Positions 9,712 to 18,445 are shown, numbered from the stretch's first letter. The stretch is DNA of 55,882 nucleotides from Caldilineaceae bacterium (GCA_022842065.1 JALHQH010000068.1:1-55882); one strand, 5' to 3'. Notes: a model not told the origin generated them from the sequence alone. Made by a program: numbers and translations.

Positions 9712-12161
9712 GTCGCCCCCATCTTTTTGAGATGTTCGTCCACTCGCGCCGCCAGCGCGTCCACCTCATCAATCAACTGTGGCAGCGGTGTAGCGTAACG
9801 TTCGGCCAGTTGGCGGATGCGCCCGGTCAGGGTCTGCGAAACGCGGTCGAGTTCGCCTTGCACAGCGGTGGCGATAGTGGCCAGCCATTTGTCCTCCACC
9901 ACGAGTGTCTTGATTTCATCCTCGCTGAGCGTGGGATACTTGGCCACCACCTGGGCGGTCAGCGCATCTTGGGCGGCTTTGAGTTGGCCGGCAGCGCTGG
10001 CTTCCTGCTCCACCAGGGCCAGATAGGCATCGAGCGCGGCGCGTTCCTCCGCCCCATCGGGGTCGCGCCCGAGCTCCTTGCGGCGGGCGGCGGCGCTGGC
10101 TTTGGTCAGTCTGTCCTTGTCGTTGAGCGCCTCGGCCAAGAGCCCGTCCTCGCCCCCCTGCTCTTCGGCCAGCTCCTCCATTGTCTGCTGGAGCGTGGCG
10201 ATCTGGGTTTCCAATGCCTCAATGGTCCCCTGTGCCGCCCCAAAGTAGCGGGCGATTACCAGGCTGGGCGGGATGAGTTCACAGAGATATTTCTGCTTGC
10301 CCAGCACCAGGTCGGGCTTGGCTTTGCTCTTCTTGTTTTTATCCTCAACCAGGGGGCGCGGCTGGGCGGCGCGTTGCCAACCATCGGCTGCGATCAGATA
10401 ACAATCATCCTGCATCGTCGCCGCCCAGTAATCGAGCAGATGTTGGTAGAGATCATAGGGGTCGAGCAGCGGGGCCTGGTGAAAGGTGGCCAGCAAACTT
10501 TCGCCCAGACTTTCGATCAGCGGCTTGGGTTGGCCTTCCTGGGCAAAACTTTTCAACTGCGCCGCGGCCGCCGCCCGCCACTGGTCAAAGCGCCCGGTCG
10601 CGGCCTGGTTAAAGGCGGTAAACTCAGGATGGGCAAAGATCGCCGGTTTCACCCCAGCAATCGGCACCTGTAACTGGGCATAGCCAGGACGGTTGGCCTG
10701 ATCAAAGAGCGCGGCACGCACACCGGGAATCACCTGCCAGTAAGGGGCGAGCGCATCCAGATCGCGCTGGGGTATGCCGCCGCGCAGATGGCCGTCAATA
10801 TCCTGTAGATCCTCCGGCTCGCTGCTGTCAATATAGCGCGGCAGATTGAGGTTAAAGTCATTCTTGGGGTCGGCGATCTCGGCCAGGCTCACCATGCGCG
10901 CATAGCCCGGCGTGTCGATCTGCCGGACAAAGGTATCGACAATGCGGTGGATATCCTGTTCGCGCAGGCGGTTCTTGTTGCCATCCTTGCGAAAGCCCTT
11001 GGACGCATCGATCATAAAGATACCGCGCCGCGCCGCTGCATTCTCCTTGTCCAGCACCAGGATACAGGCTGGAATCCCGGTGCCGTAAAAGAGATTGGCG
11101 GGCAGGCCGATAATGCCCTTGAGATAACTCGACCGCACCAGTTGCCGGCGAATCACCGCCTCGGCATTGCCGCGGAAGAGTACACCGTGGGGCAGAATAC
11201 AGGCCGCCTTGCCCGTGCTCTTCATGGTGCGGATAATGTGGAGCAGATAGGCGTAATCGCCCTGCTTGGCCGGTGGTTCGCCCCAGACAAAGCGCTGGAA
11301 GGGATCTTGGGCCGGGATCAGGCCGGTGCTCCACGTCTTGTCGGAAAAGGGCGGATTGGCGACCACATAGTCATAGGTGCGTAACTGTTCGCCATCCTTG
11401 AACTTGGGCGCGGCCAGGGTATTCCCCGTAAGAATGTTCGCCGTGGGAAAATCATGCAGGATCATGTTCATGCGCGCCAGACCGGCAGTGGTCACATCCT
11501 TCTCCTGCCCTTCCAGCGTGATATGTTTGCCCGCCTCCGCCGCCACCTTGAGCAGCAGCGAACCGGAGCCGGTGGTGGGATCGTGGGCGGTGGTCGAGGC
11601 GACTGTATTCGCTGTCGAGATGCCAATCACCTTGGCGATGATGCGGCTCACCTCGGACGGGGTGTAGAATTGCCCTTTACTCTTGCCGCTCTCCGTGGCA
11701 AAGTGGCGCATGAGATATTCATAAGCATCGCCCAGGATATCATCATTCTCGGCGCGATTTCTGGAGAAGTCGAGCGCCGGGTTCTGAAAGATGCTCACCA
11801 GATTGGTCAGGCGATCCACCATCGCCTGCCCCTCGCCCAGCTTGTTGGGATCGTTGAAGTCAGGAAAATCGCTGCGCGCCAGGCGGCTGTTATGGTCGAT
11901 CAACGGCTGGATCACCTGCGTGTTGATCTTGTCGCCAATATCACTCTTCCCCTTGAGCGCGATCATATCCTGAAAACTAGCCCCCGGCGGGATCACCACC
12001 GGTGGGGCGTAGTCATCGCTATTGCCATACTTGTCCGAAATGTACTTGATGAAGAGCATGAAGAGGACATAGTCTTTATACTGGCTGGCATCCATGCCCC
12101 CGCGCAATTCATCGCACGAGGCCCAGAGGGAAGAGTAGAGGTCAGATTTCTTGATGGCCAT
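9702..12161 (-). CDS. hsdM: Type I restriction-modification DNA methyltransferase (HsdM), long form
   Basis: This N6-adenine methyltransferase carries an HsdM N-terminal domain (LWASCDELRGGMDASQYKDY), FYTPSEVSRI, the AdoMet-binding motif DPTTGSGS at 194-201 and the catalytic NPPF at 269-272. At 819 residues it is roughly 300 longer than a standard HsdM. The extra C-terminal part (about 500-819) is charged and predicted coiled-coil (QTMEELAEEQGGEDG, KASAAARRKELGRD) and also contains a conserved block, LIPPSLVIARYFGA, seen in long HsdM variants. It is the first gene of the cluster. ATG 12161 has no good Shine-Dalgarno, and the next upstream signal is a minus-strand terminator at 12282-12325, so its promoter probably lies in between. 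Confidence 0.96.
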   Translation of the reverse strand: MAIKKSDLYSSLWASCDELRGGMDASQYKDYVLFMLFIKYISDKYGNSDDYAPPVVIPPGASFQDMIALKGKSDIGDKINTQVIQPLIDHNSRLARSDFPDFNDPNKLGEGQAMVDRLTNLVSIFQNPALDFSRNRAENDDILGDAYEYLMRHFATESGKSKGQFYTPSEVSRIIAKVIGISTANTVASTTAHDPTTGSGSLLLKVAAEAGKHITLEGQEKDVTTAGLARMNMILHDFPTANILTGNTLAAPKFKDGEQLRTYDYVVANPPFSDKTWSTGLIPAQDPFQRFVWGEPPAKQGDYAYLLHIIRTMKSTGKAACILPHGVLFRGNAEAVIRRQLVRSSYLKGIIGLPANLFYGTGIPACILVLDKENAAARRGIFMIDASKGFRKDGNKNRLREQDIHRIVDTFVRQIDTPGYARMVSLAEIADPKNDFNLNLPRYIDSSEPEDLQDIDGHLRGGIPQRDLDALAPYWQVIPGVRAALFDQANRPGYAQLQVPIAGVKPAIFAHPEFTAFNQAATGRFDQWRAAAAAQLKSFAQEGQPKPLIESLGESLLATFHQAPLLDPYDLYQHLLDYWAATMQDDCYLIAADGWQRAAQPRPLVEDKNKKSKAKPDLVLGKQKYLCELIPPSLVIARYFGAAQGTIEALETQIATLQQTMEELAEEQGGEDGLLAEALNDKDRLTKASAAARRKELGRDPDGAEERAALDAYLALVEQEASAAGQLKAAQDALTAQVVAKYPTLSEDEIKTLVVEDKWLATIATAVQGELDRVSQTLTGRIRQLAERYATPLPQLIDEVDALAARVDEHLKKMGATWN

Positions 12162-12281
12162 CGAGTTGCTTTCTATCTAAGGCTGGCCTGGTGCGCCGCG
12201 CCATGCCGCTAGTGGGTCATGGCGGGCTGGCCGGTTGGCTAATCGTGTTTTCTGGTCGGCACTACAGTGGAGCAAACAAAA

Positions 12282-12325
12282 ACCCCGGCAAGCCGCTGCG
12301 CGAAAACAGCAAGACTTGCCGGGGT
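12282..12325 (-). terminator. Rho-independent terminator upstream of hsdM
   Basis: The arms ACCCCGGCAAG and CTTGCCGGGGT form a perfect 11-bp stem. Read on the minus strand it is followed by TTTTTGTTTG. It would stop transcription arriving from the right before the hsdM operon, insulating the restriction genes. Confidence 0.8.
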
Positions 12326-12399
12326 GCAATTTGTAGGCAGTGTGGTATACTAGCGGCTAGTACTTGCTGCTGGTATGCTTGGCGGCTCAGCAGTAGGTC

Positions 12400-12421
12400 G
12401 AGCGCGGTTGCAGCCGCGCTC
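12400..12421 (+). terminator. Rho-independent terminator, copy A of a near-duplicated sequence
   Basis: GAGCGCGG and CCGCGCTC form a perfect 8-bp stem with loop TTGCAG, followed on the plus strand by CTTTTTGTTT. A TATACT box at about 12350 lies some 50 bases upstream, so a short untranslated RNA is possible but unproven. A near copy stands at 15908-15929. Confidence 0.7.
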
Positions 12422-12870
12422 TTTTTGTTTAAGTAGAGTTTACGTTCTGTTTGCAATTTTGTCAACTGGAAAAGTGAGCTATAACCAGGGAAAGGCATTC
12501 AATTTTTTAAAAGAGGGAAAAGTTGGACAGTATTTCGCTGGGTATTTGGGTTACTGGAGCCAGATCAATTTCAAGCGAAGTTTCTGACTTGGATCCAAAG
12601 TATCGAATGGTTGACGGACGGAGAGGTCGTTATGATTGATGTAAATATGCCTAATGGTAACCGATAGCAGTCGACAAGCCACCAAGGGGGCGACTAACCT
12701 GGTGAGTGCTTGGACAGCGCAAAGTTAATGACCAGTGAAACGAGCATTAGATGCTACCTTTCTTGAAGATGCTAATCGCATCAGAACTAATTTTGTACCG
12801 CTCAATTTCGCCATTGTTTCCCATATTTCGTCCAACAGGAGCGTTCTACGTCAGTGTATATTGAGATACC

Positions 12871-12951
12871 GAGTTACTAACTGATGTTACGCACTCTCCC
12901 CTGGAACGGCACTTTTGCTACCAGAGGTGGCTGCGTAACATGAGTTACTAA
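12871..12951. mobile_element. MITE-like scar with terminal inverted repeats and 10-bp flanking direct repeats
   Basis: Perfect 10-bp inverted repeats ATGTTACGCA (12884-12893) and TGCGTAACAT (12932-12941) enclose 38 bases. Both arms continue inward after six bases with YCTGG. The pair is bordered by direct repeats GAGTTACTAA at 12871-12880 and 12942-12951, consistent with a 10-bp target duplication. The left direct repeat is separated from its arm by CTG, so the outer limit is uncertain. No transposase is present. It could be a MITE or two fused insertion-sequence ends. The family is not recognised with confidence; target duplications of this length occur in the IS4 and ISAs1 groups. Confidence 0.55.
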
Positions 12952-12962
12952 AGATTTGGTGA

Positions 12963-14924
12963 CTATTTCTTTCCTTTTATTCTGCTTCCTTGCCATTTTT
13001 CCTTTAGCGGAGTAATTTCCATTGCCGTAAGATCGAAGTCTTTGGGCCAGCAAGTTGAACTATTGTAATAAGTATTAAGCAAAATTGCTCCAGCTAAATT
13101 CACATCCTCTAAATTAGTTCCCCTTAAGTCGGCTTCTCTTAGGTCGGCCCCACTCAGGTCGGCTCTGCTCAGGTCAGCTAGATGCAAGTTAGCTTTGTAT
13201 AGGTTAGCGCTGTGCAGGTCTGCTTTACAAAGCTTAGCTAAGAACAGATTAGCTTCGCTCAAGTCGACACTACGCAGGTTAGCTTCAATTAGGTTAGAGC
13301 TAGCTAGATTAGCCCGTGGGCCTATAGATTGAGAATTTCTATAGTCATAACTTTTCGGCCATTGAGTCTTGCTGTTGTATATAGAGTATTGTAACTTTAC
13401 TTCACTTAGGTCAACTTCCCTTAGGTCGGCTCCGCTTAAATTGGCTTCCCTTAGGTCGGCTCCGCTTAAATTGGCTTCCCTTAGGTCGGCTCCGCTTAAA
13501 TTGGCTTCCCTTAGGTCGGCTTCGCTTAAGTTGGCTTCCCTTAGGTCGGCTCCGCTTAAGTTAATACCGTTGAGATGAACTGCGCACAGATTAGCATTAC
13601 GCAGGTAAGCCTTGGGTATATTCTTAAACACATTCTTGTCTAAAGCATTAATTGCTTCACTAATAAAAAATTGCATCTGATCAGTAAGCACAACGCTATC
13701 CCAGTCAATATCTAAGTGTCTGGGATTACATGTAAGAAACAAATATTCCATAATAGACCGATGCGCGAATTTATAGTTTCCGTTAGCATCTCGATTCAAC
13801 AATGAGCGACCTGTAATCTGCCAATTATCTAAATCAACGCCCCATTTATTTGCAAGTGGTACTAATTCAGAGACATTCACACGTTCTTGGCCACGCTCTT
13901 TACGATTAATAAACAGATCGATCGCGAGTCTTTCCGAAAAATTCCTTAATGCTTCTGGTTGCACCCAATAATCTTCTCTTCTTAACCAAGAATTAATGAG
14001 CATTTCATATAGCTCATAGCTATATTTGAACTCCATTTTAGCCTCAAGTAAATCAGGCATATATGTAAGCAACATTGGTCTCATATTGAGCTTTGGAACT
14101 TTATTTACAATCTCTTTGGCCTTTCTTCTTTTTATCCAATTCCAGCGAAATCGCTTACGCAGATATTTCGTGATCATCCTGTTACTAAATGGCATGAGGT
14201 AGCACTGCTGAAACGTATATTTAGCACTCCCGCTTCGAGGAGCAATACGTACTACATCTAGCGCGGTTGGAATCTCTGCATCACTCAAAAAGAATTGTGT
14301 CCTACATGTCAATACAATTCGATTAAAGTTTCTACATGTATTCATCAAATCGGCTAATCGCTCTTTGTGGTCAATAATGGCTAGTGTATCCTCATCGAAA
14401 GCATCAAGAAATAGTACTATGTTGGTAACATTCTCATTGTGGTTACTTATGAGCTGTGTGATTCGCATGTCGGCATCTTGCAATCCAAGCGGAATTAGAG
14501 CAATTTTATGCTTATTCTTTCTTCTACAATTTCGAGCATAATAGTTAATTAATGCAGTTGTCTTGCCCATACCAGAATCAGCCAAGATTATCATGTGTCG
14601 AAACTTACTATCTTTAGACAGAAAATTATCAAGCACTGTGAAAAACTTTTCAGCTGGGGCAACTAGGTTCCAACTCTCATCCTCGAGGGCCGGATCATTG
14701 CTTGAACAATTCGGTTCTACATAATACTTAAGCGAGAGTTCTATATCTTCAGGAAGGTACACGCCCTTGCCGAATTCATCTTCTAACTTTTTCTTATCAC
14801 TTTTCAAATTTCTTGAGCGCCACCAGTCTGTAATAATAGGTATTAGAGCTGCAATTGCAGCTACCACAGCAGCCCAAGTGCTTATATCCCATGAAGGTAA
14901 ATGGTTAGTAGGTGTAGAAAACAT
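12963..14924 (-). CDS. Membrane-anchored NACHT/STAND ATPase with pentapeptide-repeat C-terminus
   Basis: This 653-residue protein starts at ATG 14924 with AAGGA upstream. A hydrophobic segment at about 17-34 (AAVVAAIAALIPIITDWW) suggests an N-terminal membrane anchor. The NTPase has Walker A ADSGMGKTT (115-123), Walker B LFLDAFDED (171-179) and an arginine motif TCRTQFF (206-212), as in NACHT proteins. An alpha-helical region follows. From about 450 on there are pentapeptide repeats A(D/N)LxE and GADLR, which fold as a right-handed beta-helix and are common sensor tails of STAND proteins. A break near 515-550 contains YSIYNSKTQWPKSYDY, and a similar TYYNSSTCWPKDFDL lies near the end. The gene is AT-richer than its neighbours, suggesting transfer. 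It stands alone between the restriction cluster and the integrative element. An anti-phage role is plausible but unproven. Confidence 0.88.
   Translation of the reverse strand: MFSTPTNHLPSWDISTWAAVVAAIAALIPIITDWWRSRNLKSDKKKLEDEFGKGVYLPEDIELSLKYYVEPNCSSNDPALEDESWNLVAPAEKFFTVLDNFLSKDSKFRHMIILADSGMGKTTALINYYARNCRRKNKHKIALIPLGLQDADMRITQLISNHNENVTNIVLFLDAFDEDTLAIIDHKERLADLMNTCRNFNRIVLTCRTQFFLSDAEIPTALDVVRIAPRSGSAKYTFQQCYLMPFSNRMITKYLRKRFRWNWIKRRKAKEIVNKVPKLNMRPMLLTYMPDLLEAKMEFKYSYELYEMLINSWLRREDYWVQPEALRNFSERLAIDLFINRKERGQERVNVSELVPLANKWGVDLDNWQITGRSLLNRDANGNYKFAHRSIMEYLFLTCNPRHLDIDWDSVVLTDQMQFFISEAINALDKNVFKNIPKAYLRNANLCAVHLNGINLSGADLREANLSEADLREANLSGADLREANLSGADLREANLSGADLREVDLSEVKLQYSIYNSKTQWPKSYDYRNSQSIGPRANLASSNLIEANLRSVDLSEANLFLAKLCKADLHSANLYKANLHLADLSRADLSGADLREADLRGTNLEDVNLAGAILLNTYYNSSTCWPKDFDLTAMEITPLKEKWQGSRIKGKK
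13421..13560 (-). repeat. 30-bp tandem repeats encoding pentapeptide units
   Basis: Five consecutive 30-bp units begin at 13421, 13451, 13481, 13511 and 13541. The first three are identical and the others differ by one or a few bases. Each encodes NLSGADLREA or a close variant, that is two pentapeptides. The DNA identity points to recent in-frame expansion. Confidence 0.92.
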
Positions 14925-15330
14925 TAGGATCCTTCAACTAATTTCGAATGTGTGGAAAGCGAACCTTTCCTTGCACTCCAACAGTTTCATAGAAATAAAA
15001 GAATTGGCGAGTATATAGATTATATATTCGAGCGTGTCAACATCAGTTCTAACGATGCTAAAGCACGCCTATCAGTGCTGTCAGTGAGATGGTGTAGCCC
15101 ATGCTAGATAATTTGTGGACCAAAAGCTAGCTAGGCGAAATAGAGCAGGGTCATCGCTAGCATTAGTCTGGGTAAGTGTTGAACCATAGCGGTGGGTAGT
15201 TCATGCGCGTGATGACGGCCATCGGTAAGTCATTGTAAAGTAGCTACTGTACTTTCTCGCCTACTAGTAAATATTCTTTAGTTCTATGTGGACGCCGTTT
15301 AGAATGTGTTTTAAAAGGTCGGAAGTTGAT

Positions 15331-15731
15331 ATGAGAAAGATTGTCATCTTTTATGTGCTACGTGGTGGCAATGCTTGGTGTATGCTGCCACACGATATAC
15401 CGCCTCGCAAACCATTATAGTTACTCTAACTGTTGGAGCAAGGAGGACATCTGGGAAAAGATGAATAGTGTCTTGCGTGATGGCTTACAACTCTTGGCAG
15501 GCGAAACGCAATGGCTTTGCTTTGAACATATCGGCCTCATTTGGACTGCGGGGCTATTGAGGACAGCAGATAGTAGGCAGGCTCTTCAACTTACGCATTT
15601 GACGTTGGGTCGTTGAACGCACCTTTGCCTGGCTGCGTAATTACCCACGCCTAACAAAGGACTATAAAGTCTTAACCACAAACAGTGCAGCGATATGCAT
15701 TTTTACGAAGAGTGGCTTTTCAATCAGCTGA
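15331..15731 (+). pseudogene. Remnant of an IS5-family transposase
   Basis: The frame from ATG 15331 reads YVLRGGNAWCMLPHDIPPRK, a classic N-terminal IS5-family stretch, then breaks at a stop. The following piece, one frame shifted, reads CWSKEDIWEKMNSVLRDGLQ, the expected continuation. Later, a third segment reads WVVERTFAWLRNYPRLTKDY and KVLTTNSAA, the conserved C-terminal block. The middle, where the catalytic DDE residues should lie, is missing. The remnant therefore has at least one frameshift and a large internal deletion and cannot encode an active enzyme. Terminal inverted repeats were not identified. Confidence 0.85.
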
Positions 15732-15907
15732 TGTAGTTGGTTGCCTTTGACCTCAATACTCTTGATAAGCAGTAGACTTGTACACTATTCAACTTACCAA
15801 TGACTTTATCTAGTGAGCATGAAACGTATCCCGTTGCACTCTTATTATTAGCGATGAAATGAATAAATACAACTTCGGCAACAACTGCACATCACAACAG
15901 TAGGTAG

Positions 15908-15929
15908 GAGCGCAGTTGCAGCCGCGCTC
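15908..15929 (+). terminator. Rho-independent terminator, copy B of a near-duplicated sequence
   Basis: GAGCGCAG and CCGCGCTC pair with one A-C mismatch around loop TTGCAG, followed by TTTTTTATTT. The surrounding bases (agtaggt before, gagtttacg after) match copy A at 12400-12421, indicating duplication rather than coincidence. Confidence 0.65.
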
Positions 15930-16321
15930 TTTTTTATTTCATTGGAGTTTACGGGAAATTGTGGATTCTGTCAATCCACTTGAATAGATGAAATCAACAC
16001 GTATACACTACTGCTATTGAAATGTTAGTTAATAAATAAAGTAGCATTTTTTGTAATTTATATAACTCTTTTTGTTTTTTAGCGTGAGCGGAGGGGTGAT
16101 CGTGAAACTATCCGCCGATCCAAAATGGGGAAACGCGCTTACCGTTTGGCAGGTCTACAAAATGTATACCGTGCAGTTACAGTTTCCTACTGTCAATGGT
16201 GATCTCCACCGCGTATAGCAGATAGTCTACACAATATCTAGTGGTACAGACTTGCTGTGCTACCCCATACTGCGTTACTAGATAAGTTAGTTAGTCATAT
16301 GTGATGTGTAGTTTCACTTGT

Positions 16322-16349
16322 CACTGGGGATGCTATACCATCCCCAGTG
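16322..16349. other. Strong 11-bp stem-loop
   Basis: CACTGGGGATG and CATCCCCAGTG form a perfect 11-bp stem with a six-base loop CTATAC. No T-run follows on either strand, so it is not an ordinary terminator. It lies just outside the primase gene of the element and could be an operator, origin or end structure. Confidence 0.5.
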
Positions 16350-16458
16350 GTATATTCTCTGTTCTCGATAGGTGTTGCTGTCGATCCAATGTGCTGTACA
16401 GATGACGCCAGCGAAACGTCGCTTGGCTTTCAATCCTTTACCTTTATCCGTTGGTGAT

Positions 16459-16514
16459 CTTGGTAAATTTACCTAGTCAACAGGCTTGTGTTAACTTGGT
16501 AAATTTACCAAGTT
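16459..16514. promoter_or_regulatory. Two copies of a palindromic operator-like site
   Basis: The core TTGGTAAATTTACC occurs at about 16460 and 16497. The second copy is part of a perfect 22-bp palindrome at 16493-16514; the first (16459-16476) is an 18-bp near-palindrome ending CCTAG. The centre-to-centre spacing is about 36 bases. A third copy stands at 21614-21635. Such repeats typically bind a dimeric regulator or replication protein; the element-borne ribbon-helix-helix protein is a candidate. Confidence 0.6.
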
Positions 16515-16696
16515 ACCCATGTCAGGTTGCAATAGATTTGCCGTAACGAAATGTTGACTGGGCGAGAGTGAAATTTCGGTTGATCACTTGCCTCAAATCA
16601 ACCCTAGTATTTACAAGGTTTGCGTTTTTTTCTATCGTGCGCTGTGTAGAACATGGGTTCTTTTTTAGAACAGAGAGAGCGGGCAAATGGTAGGAT

Positions 16697-18409
16697 TTAT
16701 CCGGCTGCCCCACTCGGCAACAGTGGCATGCTTGTCTTTAATTCACCATCGTTAGGGCCGGTTTCTTCTGGATACGGCAAATGAATTGCACAAAGACCAC
16801 TGCTAGGCGCTGCAACATAGTAACCGTCTACACCCATGCCCAAACGTGCTAAATACATCTGTGTGGCTTTCTTGTGGACTCTACTAGCCTCTACATATGA
16901 GCTTATCCCGGTAACCCACATGCTTTCTGGTAATGGTGGCCGCTGGATTATTGTTGTATCTTGGCACTTCTCAGCATATTTAGAGCACAATCGCTTTATA
17001 TAAATGTCATCGTTAGCTACATCAATATCAAAGACCAACTCGTCATCAAAACGCAGGTAACATTCGGACTCTAACGCTGCCCAGGTGCTCAGGGAAACAG
17101 TTTGACCCACATACTGTGTTAGGTCACAAAATGGCTCTTGGTCTAGTTCATCTGCTGCCTCGTCAAGTGTTTTCCTGTCTGGTAGGTCTATCGTGAATGA
17201 ACCCCTGTACTTTGGCTTCGTGTCTATGCCCAACCGCTTAAGCATACCGACTAGGAGAGGCTTGAGCTTACCAGCTTTCAAGAGGTCGTTGGCGTCCATC
17301 CCATCCGGCGAACGCATAGATGATGCGCCAATGGCCAACGCCGCGCTATTTGCAATATCTCCTTTGTCGGCCCAGACAATGCAGTGCATATACTGAATCG
17401 CAAGCTCTGCAACTATCGTTGGCATTTTGTCAATTACTGATTCAGAACCGACAGATAGGACATCCACCCACTGGTTGCCAACTTGCCAGAGACTAAGTGC
17501 ATTCATTTCGCCTTCAATGATAATCAGCACCAGACGCTTGTCCGGTCCCTGTAGGGCTTGCCAGCCAAATATTTTGCCTGCTGAACTGCCTCTACTGGTT
17601 TTGTTCTCTGTGCGTTCTTTATCATTAACGTCGGTGTATGTGTGATTTTCGGTAAAACGATATTTGACGCACTGCAATGCACCGTCTTTATTGAACCAAG
17701 GCAAGGAAATTGCTACCTGCACTGGGTAACACCGGCTGCGGTTTGCTTTGTCCCATGTACCAGGCAGCCCTATAACGGCATAGCCAATACTGAACGCTTT
17801 GACCGTGCCCACCTCAATGTCGCGCGATTCCAGGTAGGCAAGCGCTATTTCCGATTGCTTGTTGGTGCATTTCAATAAATTGTCATGCGCTTCTAATGCC
17901 TCACGTCGCCGTTTAGGTTCATCCCACATGAATGCCGCTGTTGTCGCTGGTTTGGGAATCGGTTTATGAACGTTGTTGCTCCCTGTAGCAATCGTACCTT
18001 CTGTTAAATCTCTACACGCAGCTAAAAAACTTGTGCTGTTTGTCCAACGTAACCACTCAATTCCATCGCCCCACTCAGGATGACAGCGACGACACATGAA
18101 CTTACGTTCTTGTACGTGAAAGCGATCCGTCCCACCGCACTTGGGGCACGGTCCAGACCATTCGTAACTCGCTTCTTTGCACAATTCGACACGCATTCTA
18201 GCTAGCTCTATCAAGTTTATGCGTTCGGCGGCAAGTTTGGCCGATGTGATCATAGATTCTCGCTCTGCCATCAATCGCCCAATCAATTCGCTTGCCGCCG
18301 TGATCGTCAACGGTCGCAGATCTCTGTAGCCTAGCTTGCTCAGGGTAACCAATTGCTTGTGGGTGGCAGAATTGGAACTTAGTTCTTTTTCAGGAAAGAG
18401 TGTTCTCAC
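16697..18409 (-). CDS. DNA primase, CHC2 zinc finger plus Toprim domain
   Basis: This 570-residue protein has an N-terminal CHC2-type zinc-binding site (CPKCGGTDRF at 88-97 and CRRC at 106-109). A Toprim domain follows, with EGEMNALSL at 299-307 and the acidic VWADKGD further on. These are the core parts of DnaG-like primases encoded by plasmids and integrative elements. The likely start is GTG 18409, preceded by GAGG at eight bases; no ATG fits better. It lies downstream of the RepA-like gene, separated by about 140 bases carrying two large stem-loops, so the pair probably forms the replication module of the element. The C-terminal 170 residues match nothing I recognise. Composition is AT-richer than the transfer genes upstream. 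Confidence 0.88.
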   Translation of the reverse strand: MRTLFPEKELSSNSATHKQLVTLSKLGYRDLRPLTITAASELIGRLMAERESMITSAKLAAERINLIELARMRVELCKEASYEWSGPCPKCGGTDRFHVQERKFMCRRCHPEWGDGIEWLRWTNSTSFLAACRDLTEGTIATGSNNVHKPIPKPATTAAFMWDEPKRRREALEAHDNLLKCTNKQSEIALAYLESRDIEVGTVKAFSIGYAVIGLPGTWDKANRSRCYPVQVAISLPWFNKDGALQCVKYRFTENHTYTDVNDKERTENKTSRGSSAGKIFGWQALQGPDKRLVLIIIEGEMNALSLWQVGNQWVDVLSVGSESVIDKMPTIVAELAIQYMHCIVWADKGDIANSAALAIGASSMRSPDGMDANDLLKAGKLKPLLVGMLKRLGIDTKPKYRGSFTIDLPDRKTLDEAADELDQEPFCDLTQYVGQTVSLSTWAALESECYLRFDDELVFDIDVANDDIYIKRLCSKYAEKCQDTTIIQRPPLPESMWVTGISSYVEASRVHKKATQMYLARLGMGVDGYYVAAPSSGLCAIHLPYPEETGPNDGELKTSMPLLPSGAAG

Positions 18410-18445
18410 TATTCAATCCTCAATAGTTTTTATTGCTTCACACCG

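Larger units (their letters stand above)
12162..12962. other. Intergenic stretch between hsdM and the NACHT gene
   Basis: No coding region is supported over 801 bases. The stretch holds the two terminators listed separately, a small palindrome TACTAGC-G-GCTAGTA near 12348, and the MITE-like scar at 12871-12951. Base composition drops from GC-rich near hsdM to clearly AT-rich to the right. Confidence 0.6.
14925..16696. other. AT-rich non-coding stretch between the NACHT gene and the element primase
   Basis: Apart from the IS5-type remnant, the second terminator copy, one strong hairpin and the paired palindromes (each listed separately), I see no intact gene in these 1.77 kb. The left boundary of the integrative element may lie here, but no copy of the tRNA-Val 3' end was recognised. 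Confidence 0.55.

Noticed and set aside
12340..12435. Retron or small-RNA locus at the first terminator copy
   Set aside because: There is no reverse transcriptase, and the TATACT box lacks a convincing -35, so a defined RNA gene could not be supported.
12595..12640. Possible left attachment site (ggacggagaggtcg)
   Set aside because: Only scattered bases match the tRNA-Val 3' end; no continuous identity as expected for an att repeat.
13421..13560. 30-bp repeats as a possible CRISPR array
   Set aside because: The repeats are contiguous without spacers and encode pentapeptides.
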